Shown here: positions 8,103 through 14,625 of the stretch, piece by piece
Layout of the letters: each line of letters begins with the position of its first letter
How positions within the stretch are numbered: position 1 is the first letter of the stretch
NCBI RefSeq assembly: GCF_001949145.1
Contig: NW_019091403.1
Coordinates: 1,632,765 to 1,647,389, forward strand
Source: Acanthaster planci
Taxonomy: Eukaryota; Echinodermata; Asteroidea; Valvatida; Acanthasteridae
Reading direction: 5' to 3'
Length of the DNA: 14,625 nucleotides
Made by a program: the position numbers and the translations under genes
Notes under the pieces: model-generated
Told to the model about the DNA's origin: nothing
The model's database searches: none
Seen by the model: only the letters and a program-made list of their open reading frames with translations

Positions 8103-9392
8103 TCACTACCAAATCAACCAGACTCAGTATCTTGCTTTCATTTTGTCAGTTTATAGTGTTGACTGTTCTGGAATACCAGTAGCCTACCTTCACAACAGAA
8201 ACCTTATATATTAACAAATTAGACCAAAATTCAACATTGAGCAACCAAGATAGTTCTCTAGCAAAGAAGATTTGAAATGGAACAGTGATTGGTTGCATAC
8301 GTACATTGAATTTGTCTTTATGAGAATCTAAATGCATCCATATTTTGCTTACATTTGTTGTTAGAGGTCTCCGTGGAGTTTTTGACAGTGAAATAGTCTC
8401 AGTGAACAGTTCGAACATGTATATTGGAAACGATCAGGCTGGACAAACCTTACGGCTCAAATACAAAAACCTTCACATTTTGCCAATTGCATGCTTTAGG
8501 ATGAACTACATGTACATGTACCTGAACGTATGAGAACAAGTGGTTTAACTGACCCTTCAACACCGGATCAACTTAACCAAGTGCCCACTTGAATTTGAAA
8601 GTTTATGAAACTTTACAGAGTGCTGATTGAATTTGCAGTTGAGTACCTTTGTAATAAGTTCGTTGGGACTGGCAGGTTGTGGGAGGGGCATTGTTGTTTG
8701 GTGTAAGGGAGCACAACATTTGGGGATTTGATACCCAGGATTTGCCATGTGGACCAGATGTGTCGATGGTTTTCTTTTTGTTGTTCTTCAACTGTATTTT
8801 GTTATTTCGTGGTGTCCTTCTTTCATTTGGTTTTACACAATAAATTTCTTTCATTGTTTTGAAGGTACTTGTCATTGATTTATGTACTTGTTTCTGTAAT
8901 TATTTTATTTTCATTACTGTAATGTATTTGTGTGTCATATTTATCTTAGTTTTGCCGACTGAATGTACTTTTTCTGTTCGATTTATTTAGTTGTTATTTC
9001 TTGAATCATATTTTCCTTGTATAGTTACTTTATTGTGTATGTGTGGTCACGTTTATGTAAAAGCTGGAACTTCAGAAAGGAAGGCTCACGTCAAACTCTT
9101 TCCTCTCTGTGCATTTGTAACGTTTGTGTTCGTGATTTCAGTGTATATGTGCTATGTGTTTTGTTTAATGTTCTGTTCTTTATCCTGGAAAATGCTGAAT
9201 AAATGAAAGTGTTTCCCCCATTGTACACACGTTATTTCTCCCTGTCTCATTTGCTGCATTCCGATGTATTCCGCAACGAATTCCAGTATAAGTAAAGCTC
9301 AAAAAAGTTTTTTCAAGAAATCAATTCCTCAATAGTCCAAGACTCAAATCGCGCAGCTTTTAAAATTTTTTCTATTTTCTGAGACAATAATA
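8103..9392 (+). other. T-rich sequence, possible 3' part of the retroelement
   Basis: No coding sequence is recognised. From about 8755 to 9200 the + strand is rich in T, with AATAAA at about 8839-8844 and again in GCTGAATAAATGAAAG near 9196. This could be the untranslated tail of the element whose reverse-transcriptase relic lies upstream, but the join cannot be shown from one copy. The 14-bp palindrome TACATGTACATGTA lies at 8507-8520. Overlapping short frames at 8991-9206 are hydrophobic only because the strand is T-rich. Confidence 0.35.
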
Positions 9393-9771
9393 CCTGCACC
9401 ACTCCATAGATTACCGCCACTATGATGTATAAGCATGGGAATGTAGGTACATACATCTCTCCATAGATTACCATCATTATAGGAACTCCAGTGTATAAAC
9501 AGGAAATACAGATACATTCGTTACTCCATAGATTACCATTATTGTGGGGTCCGGAATTTATAAGGACCAGAATAAAGATACCTGCACCACTCCATAGATA
9601 ACCATCATTATAGGAACTCCAGTGTATAAACAGGAAATACAGATAAATTCGTTACTCCATATATTACCGTCATTATGGGGTCCAAAATGTATAACGACCA
9701 GAATAAAGATACCTGCACCACTCCATAGATTACCGTCATTATAGGGACTTCAGTGTTTAAGCAAGGGAATA
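9393..9771 (+). repeat. Minisatellite, 65/66-bp units, left part
   Basis: Units are marked by CTCCATAGATTACC-like anchors at 9402, 9459, 9524, 9590, 9655 and 9721, so spacings are 57, 65, 66, 65 and 66. Two unit types alternate. One continues AGGAACTCCAGTGTATAAAC and the other GGGGTCC, AATTTATAAGGACCAG and AAAGATACCTGCAC, giving a dimer of about 131 bp. The array is cut inside the sixth unit by the transposon at 9774 and resumes after it. No coding role is seen. Confidence 0.9.
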
Positions 9772-9773
9772 TA

Positions 9774-9856
9774 CACTGAACAGCAAAAGAAACTTGCCAC
9801 TTTTTTCAAAGGCCACGCATAAAAATTCACTGCATAGAAATAAACAGATTGTGTAC
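9774..9856 (+). repeat. Left terminal inverted repeat of the MITE
   Basis: The arm begins CACTGAACAG directly after TA and ends at GTGTAC. It differs from the right arm at eight positions, three of them clustered near the inner end, and weaker similarity continues a few bases inward. Confidence 0.9.
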
Positions 9857-10225
9857 ACAGGTATGCTGCAGTACGCCTAACTAATCACATGCCCCAAAGC
9901 AAGTGAATATCTTACAATTAAGAAAACTTGACATGAACAGCAACTGACCTTCGATTATTGAATCAAAAGGCACACACAAAAGCACTCTCAACCAAGCAAA
10001 AATGACCTATGAATGGACAACATTTTAACAACCAATGACAAGTGAACACCCGTTTCGTCAAAATGATGTGCATGAGTGGTTTCCGTATAGGGATGCCATC
10101 CTTACTGACTATGCATACACATTATTGAAAAGTAATGATTGTGACTTCGTCCTGTGACATTGATAACTGCGTAAAACGTAAGTCTCATTCTGTTACATTC
10201 TAGTAAAGGGTACGGAAGCATATAT

Positions 10226-10308
10226 GTACAAAGACTGTTTATTTCTATGGAGTGAATTTTTATGTGTGGCCTTTGACAGAAGTGGCAAGTTTCTTTTGCT
10301 GTCCAGTG
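10226..10308 (-). repeat. Right terminal inverted repeat of the MITE
   Basis: The arm ends CTGTCCAGTG directly before TA on the + strand and is the inverted partner of 9774-9856. The tip differs from the left tip at one position (G for A at base 6). Confidence 0.9.
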
Positions 10309-10440
10309 TAGATACATAAATTACTAAACAGATTACTGTCATTATGGGTCCCAAATTTATAAGGATGAGAATGAAGATACCTGCATCACTCCATATAGAT
10401 TAACGTCATTATATGGTCCCAAAGTCATAATTGAACTTTG
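10309..10440 (+). repeat. Minisatellite, 65/66-bp units, right part
   Basis: The array resumes after the transposon with GATACATAAATTACTAAACAGATTACTG (anchor at 10324, spacing 66 once the element and one TA are removed) and a last unit anchored at 10389. Similarity fades after GGTCCCAAAGTCATAA. Units here are more diverged than the central ones, as expected at an array edge. Confidence 0.85.
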
Positions 10441-10923
10441 GGAATAAGTCAAGCCAGGCTTGTTATTGTGTTCTTTTGATAGCCCTAAATGGCCGGGCCG
10501 CGCCGCAGCAGTCGCATTTTTTGTTGGGATACCCTTTTGAATTGTATTTATTTGACCAAATACTGACGAACAGGAAGTCATAGAGACAGCAATAATGCAA
10601 TGCATAGTGCCTTATTACGCAACTTACAGTGGACTCAGAGTGACACAAGCTACCACTTCAGCGTGTACGCAATATGGATCACTCTTCAAAGGGTTAATAA
10701 TTAAGTGAGGCCTGTGCAGCAAAAGAGGACCACTTTTTATTTGGGGTAGACTGTTTTTACGAGACATTTTACTGATGAAAATGTGCATCAGATGTTTCGA
10801 AAATTTTTTTTTGGGGGGGATGATGTTTTATTCCAATGGGAACACCATCTAGGCATACAAAAGCAGCAAAGTGCTGGACCCCCGATTGCTTGGAAAAGAA
10901 TTACAAGTGAAGAATAAGTGGTC
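10441..10923. other. Spacer with a 10-bp inverted repeat at the satellite border
   Basis: No gene is recognised. A short GC-rich patch lies at 10490-10513 (GGCCGGGCCGCGCCGC). AGGACCACTT at 10726-10735 is the exact reverse complement of AAGTGGTCCT at 10916-10925, whose right end touches the first satellite monomer. CAGCAAAAGA at 10717-10726 and CCACTTTTT at 10730-10738 also occur, in the same order, in the terminal repeats of the nearby MITE, so this 200-bp interval may be a decayed related element. No TA duplication is clear. Confidence 0.4.
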
Positions 10924-12520
10924 CTTAATATTTTTGCGTAATTCTGACTTTGCGGTTTACCGGGTCGTGTACTCGCACAGAAAGTGCTTTATACATGTAT
11001 AGTCGAGCATGAAAGACCTAAAATTATCTAAATCTTGCAATCTTGGTGTCATCTGAAAGGGCACTTGCTTCTCTATTTATTCCTATAAGTTTCATATCCA
11101 TATTTGGAATAGTAAGGGAAATATCTGCAAAAGGAAGTGCGGGTTCTTGTACGACTGCTTTGTATTTTAGCTTACATCTGACTTTGCGGTATACCGGGTC
11201 CTCTACTCGAACGGAGAATGCATATTTTAGTATAAAAGGTCTAAAAATTATCTTAATGTTGCCGTTTTGGTGTCATCTGAAAGGGCATATATTCCTCTAT
11301 CTGTTCATGTACGTTTCATATCCATATTTGCAGTAGTTAGGGAAATATCTGCAAAATCTCGTGCGGATTCTTGTCTGACTGCTTAATATTTTTGCGTAAT
11401 TCTGACTTTGCGCTACACCGGGCCCTGTACTCACACAGAGAATACTTATTCGAGCATAAAAGACCTAAAAATTATGTCAGTCTTGCAATCTTGGTGTCAT
11501 CTGAGAGGGCATATGTTTTGCTTTCTATTCATGTATGTTTCATATGCATATTTGCAGTAGTTGGGAAAATATCTGCAAAAGAAAGTACGAGTTCTTCTCT
11601 GACTGCTTTATATTTTTGCGTAATTCTGACTTTGCGCTACACTGGGTCCTGAACTCGCACAGAGAATGCTTATTCCAGCATGAAAGACCTAAATATTAAC
11701 TAAATCTTGCAATCTTTCGGTAATCTGAAAGGGCTCATGTTTCTCTATCTATTTATATAAGTTTCATATCCATATTTGCAGTTGTTAGAGAAATACCTGA
11801 AAAAGGAAGAACGGGTTCTTGTCTGACTGCTTTACATTTGTGCGTAATTCTGACTAAGCGCTATACCGGGTCCTGTATTCACACAGAGAATGCTTATTCA
11901 AGTATAAAATATCTAAAAAATTATCTAAATCGTGCAATCTTTCAGTCATCTGAAAGGGCACATATTCCTCTATCTATTCATATAAGTTTCATATCCATTT
12001 CATATCCATTTCATATCCATTTCATATCCATTTCATATCCATTTCTTGTCTGATTGCTTTATGATTTGCGTAACTCTGACATGGCGGTATACCGGGTACT
12101 GTACTCGCACAGAGAATGCTTATTCCAGCATAAGAGACCTAAAATTACTTTCATCTTGCAATCGTTCAGTCATCTGAAAGGGCACATGTTCCGCTATCTA
12201 TTCATATAATTTTCATATCCATATTTGCAGTAGTTAGGGAAATGTCTGCAAAAGGAAGTAGAGGTTCTTGTCTGACTGCTTTATATTTTGCGTAACTTTG
12301 ACTTAGCCTAATACCTTTTCCTGTACTTGCACAGAGAATGCTTATTCCAGCATAAAAGACCCAAAAATTATCTGAATCTTGCAATCCTGGTGTCATCTGA
12401 ACGGTTACATGTTCCTCTATCTATTCATGTAAGTTTGATGTCCATATTTGCAGTAGTTAAGGAAATATCTGGAAAAGGATGAGCGGGTTCTCGTCTGACT
12501 GCTTTACATTTATGCGCAAT
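10924..12520 (+). repeat. Satellite 5' domain, monomers 1-7
   Basis: Monomers here mostly carry TTTGCG-type starts (CTGACTTTGCGCTAC), CCTGTACTCGCACAG and the tail CTGCAAAAGGAAGT. Monomer 1 has a 10-bp excess around a palindromic ATACATGTAT (10993 region), which explains the 234-bp first spacing. Monomer 2 has lost the GCGTAAT anchor. Divergence is higher than in the 3' domain, as is usual toward the edge of a satellite array. Confidence 0.8.
11990..12044 (+). repeat. Nested 11-bp minisatellite inside satellite monomer 5
   Basis: CATATCCATTT is repeated five times without error at 11990, 12001, 12012, 12023 and 12034. It replaces the stretch that in the other monomers runs from the TATTTGCAG block to GGGTT. 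About 46 bases stand where monomer 4 has about 44, so the monomer keeps its normal length. The seed CATATCCAT is a normal part of every monomer. Confidence 0.95.
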
Positions 12521-14625
12521 TCTTACTTAGCGCTATACGGGGTCATGTATTCGCACAGAAAATGCTTATTGAAGTATATAAGATCTACAAATTATCTAAA
12601 TCTTTCAACCTTGGTGTCATTGGAAAGGGCACATATTCCTCTATCTATTCATGTACGTTTAATATCCATATGTGCTGTAGTTAGGGAAATATCTGGAAAA
12701 GGAATAGTGGATTTTCCTGTGACTGCTTATATTTTGCGTAACTCTGACGTGGCGATTTACCGGGTACACTTCTCGCACAGAGAATGGTTATTCCAGTATA
12801 AAAGATCTAAAAAATTATCGACATCTTGCAATCTTGGTGTCATCTGAAAGGGCACATGTTCCTCTATCTATTCATGTAAGTTTCATATCCATATTTACTG
12901 TAGTTTGGGAAATATCTGGAAAAAATGAGCGGAGTCTTGGCTGACTGCTTTATTTTTAGGAAACTCTTCCATGGTGGTATACCGGGTCCTTTTCTCGCAG
13001 AGAGAATGCTTATTCAAGTATAAAAGATCTCAAAATTATCTAAATCTTGCAATCTTGGTGTCATCTTAAAGGAAACATGTTCCTCTATCTATATATGTAA
13101 GTTTCATATCCATATTTGCTCTAGTTAGGGAAATATCTGGAAAAAGATGAGTGGGTTCTTGTCTGACTGCTTATTTTTTGCGTAACTATGACGTGGCAAT
13201 TTACTAGGTACAGTACTCGCAAAGGGAATGCTTATTCAAGTATAAAAGATCTAAACATTATCTAAAACTTGCAATCTTGGTGTCATCTTAAAGGGAGCAT
13301 GTTCCTCTATCTATTTATATACGTTTCATGTCCATATTTGCTGTGGTTAGGGAAATATCCGATAAAGGATGAACGGGTTCTCGTCTGACTGCTGTACTTT
13401 TTGCGTAACTCTGACATGGTGGTATACTAGGTCCTTTACTTCCACAGAGAATGCTTATTCAAGTATAAAAGATCGGAAAAATATCTAAATTTTTCAATCT
13501 TGGTGTCATCTGAAAGGGCACATGTTCCTGTATCTATTCATGTAAGCTTCATATCCATATGTGCTGTAGTTAGGGAAATATCTGGAAAAGGAATAGCGGA
13601 TTCTTGTATGACTGCATGTATTTTGCGTAACTATGTCGTGGCAATTTACCAGGTACACAACTCGCAAAGAGAATACGTATTCAAGTATAAAAGATCTTAA
13701 AATCATTTAAATCTTGCAATCTTGGTGTCATCGGGAAGGGCACATGTTTTTGTATCTATATATGTAAATTTCATATCCATATTTACTGTAGTTAGGGAAA
13801 TATCTGGAAAAAGATGAGTCTGTTCTTGTCTGACTGCTTTATTTTTTGCGTAAATTTGACGTGGTGGTATACCGGGTCCTTTACTCGGACAGGGAATGCT
13901 TATTCAAGTATAAAAGATCGGAAAAATATCTAAATTTTTCAATCTTGGTGTCATCTGAAAGGGCACATGTTCCTGTATCTATTTATGTAAGTTTCATATC
14001 CATATTTGCTGTAGTTAGGGAAATATCTGGAAAAGGATGAGCGGGTTCTTGGCTGAGTGCTTTATTTTTTGCGTAACTCTGACATAGTGGTATACCGGGT
14101 CCTTTATTTGCAGAGGGAATGCTTATTCAAGTATAAAAGATCTCAAAATTATCCACATCTTGCAATCTTGGTGTCATCTGAAAGGGCACATGTTCCTCTA
14201 TCTATTCATGTGAGTTTTATATCCATATATGCTCTAGTTAGGGAAATATCTGGAAAAGGATAAGCGGGTTCTTGGCTGACTGCTTTATTTTCTGCGTAAC
14301 TCTGACATGGTGGTATACTGGGTCCTTTCCGGGCACAGAGAATGCTTATTCAAGTATAAAAGATCTCAAAATTATCCAAATCTTGGAATCTTGGTGTCTT
14401 CTGTAAGGGCACATGTTCCTCTATCTATTCATGTAAGTTTCATATCCATATTCGCTGTAGTTAGGGAAATATCTGGAAAAGAAATAGCGGATTCTGGTAA
14501 GACTGCTTGTATTTTGTGTAACTATGACGTGGCGATTTACCAGGTACACAACTCGCAAAGAGAATGCGTATTCAAGTATAAAAGATCTCAAAATCATCTA
14601 AATCTTGCAATCTTGGTGTCATCTG
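12521..14625 (+). repeat. Satellite 3' domain with higher-order repeats
   Basis: Two head types occur. Type A (ACGTGGC, ATTTACC, GGTACA) starts monomers 9, 11, 13 and 17. Type B (ATGGTGGTATACCGGGTCCTT and close variants) starts 10, 12, 14, 15 and 16. The tail variant AATAG(T/C)GGATT ends monomers 8, 12 and 16, just before A-type 9, 13 and 17, giving a four-monomer period of 889-891 bp. Monomers 9 and 13 share TTTACTGTAG. Monomers 12 and 14 share GATCGGAAAAATATC and CCTGTATC, a two-monomer period of 445 bp. This pattern points to unequal exchange or conversion over multi-monomer blocks. Confidence 0.8.

Larger units (their letters stand above)
9774..10308. mobile_element. Non-autonomous Tc1/mariner-like element (MITE) with 83-bp TIRs
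   Basis: The ends are inverted repeats. The left arm (9774-9856) starts CACTGAACAGCAAAAGAAAC, and the reverse complement of the right arm (10226-10308) starts CACTGGACAGCAAAAGAAAC. By eye, 75 of 83 positions match with no gap. TA lies on each side (9772-9773 and 10309-10310), the usual target duplication of the Tc1/mariner superfamily, and CACTG/CAGTG tips fit that group. The 535-bp length and lack of any transposase-like frame make it non-autonomous; mobility would have needed a transposase from elsewhere. It sits inside a minisatellite unit, and joining the flanks at one TA restores a normal unit. Confidence 0.9.
10924..14625 (+). repeat. Satellite array, ~222-224-bp monomers, 17 copies seen
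   Basis: Monomers are anchored on TAA(T/C)TCTGAC or its variants at 10944, 11178, 11402, 11626, 11850, 12076, 12298, 12522, 12744, 12966, 13188, 13411, 13633, 13856, 14079, 14302 and 14524. Spacings are 234, 224, 224, 224, 226, 222, 224 and then 222-223. Conserved blocks per unit, in order, are ACCGGGT, CTCGCACAGAGAATGCTTATT, AAGTATAAAAGA, GCAATCTTGGTGTCATCTG, AAAGGGCACATGTTCCTCTA, TTTCATATCCATATTTGC, GTTAGGGAAATATCTG and GGGTTCTTGTCTGACTGC. The last copy is cut by the window end, so the array continues. Frames open across parts of monomers are broken by stops and period changes, so I see no repeat protein. Confidence 0.97.

Noticed and set aside
8839-9201. AATAAA signals taken as the 3' end of a host gene
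   Set aside because: There is no upstream coding sequence, and such hexamers are frequent by chance in T/A-rich DNA; at most they may belong to the retroelement tail.
8991-9206. Hydrophobic short frames resembling membrane proteins
   Set aside because: The strand is T-rich, so Phe, Leu, Val and Cys codons arise from composition. Two frames overlap, and neither has a known motif.
10102-10317. Possible transposase remnant inside the MITE (71-codon minus frame)
   Set aside because: The translation shows no helix-turn-helix or DDE/D pattern and partly covers the terminal repeat, so the element is treated as non-autonomous.
9393-10440. CRISPR-like array
   Set aside because: Spacers are themselves repeated in two alternating types and units are joined without unique spacers; the context is eukaryotic.
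10490-10513. GC-rich patch as a CpG island or promoter
   Set aside because: It is only about 24 bp long and flanked by AT-rich sequence with no other promoter feature.
11043-14263. Repeated open frames in the satellite with shared residues such as SERAHVPLSIHV and VREISGKG
   Set aside because: The sharing follows from DNA homology. Most monomers have a stop after GKG or at TAACTC, and spacings of 223, 224 and 226 break the frame between monomers.
10924-14625. Hammerhead ribozyme in the satellite monomer
   Set aside because: Satellite-encoded hammerheads need a CTGANGA core and a GAAA partner in the right order. I found no CTGANGA match in the consensus blocks on either strand.

Overview
The window looks like repeat-rich, AT-rich, non-coding nuclear DNA from an animal, most likely a marine invertebrate. 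The evidence is eukaryotic in style: a decayed non-LTR retrotransposon reverse transcriptase, a short inverted-repeat DNA transposon with a TA target duplication, a roughly 222-bp satellite array, a dimeric 65-bp minisatellite, splice-like signals, and scattered ACATGTACATGT motifs of a kind often seen in marine invertebrate genomes. There are no ribosome-binding sites, operons or long open frames. I could not identify the species or phylum, and I found no intact protein-coding gene. The longest open frames (136 and 134 codons) look like chance or repeat-derived frames.

Layout. 1-599: unassigned sequence with a small foldback. 600-1237: a nearly perfect tandem duplication (two copies of 314 bp, 2 mismatches seen, period 324). 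1238-2491: unassigned. 2496-3503 and about 4383-5496: two old, diverged copies of one composite segment. Each runs from a 3'-splice-like site (TTTCAG before CCAGAGCACAAG) to a 5'-splice-like site (CAG|GTATG or TCG|GTAAGC). The right half of each is homologous to the 600-1237 repeats, so the family has four visible members. Between and inside them lie a three-site CACGTG cluster (3671-3769) and a 118-bp foldback with a TGACGTCA palindrome in each arm (4686-4803). 5498-7650: unassigned, A-rich in the right part.

7653-8102 is a frameshifted reverse-transcriptase relic on the + strand. 8103-9390 is T-rich on the + strand, with AATAAA signals. About 9393-10440 is a 65/66-bp minisatellite split by a 535-bp non-autonomous Tc1/mariner-like element (9774-10308). 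10441-10923 is a spacer with a 10-bp inverted repeat. 10924 to the end is a satellite with 17 monomers (the last cut by the window edge), and the 3' part shows higher-order structure of about 445 and 890 bp.

No pathway or gene system can be read from this window. The items most worth following up are the exon-like segmental duplication with splice-like ends, the higher-order satellite with a length-conserving replacement in one monomer, and the transposon insertion whose empty site can be reconstructed from neighbouring minisatellite units.
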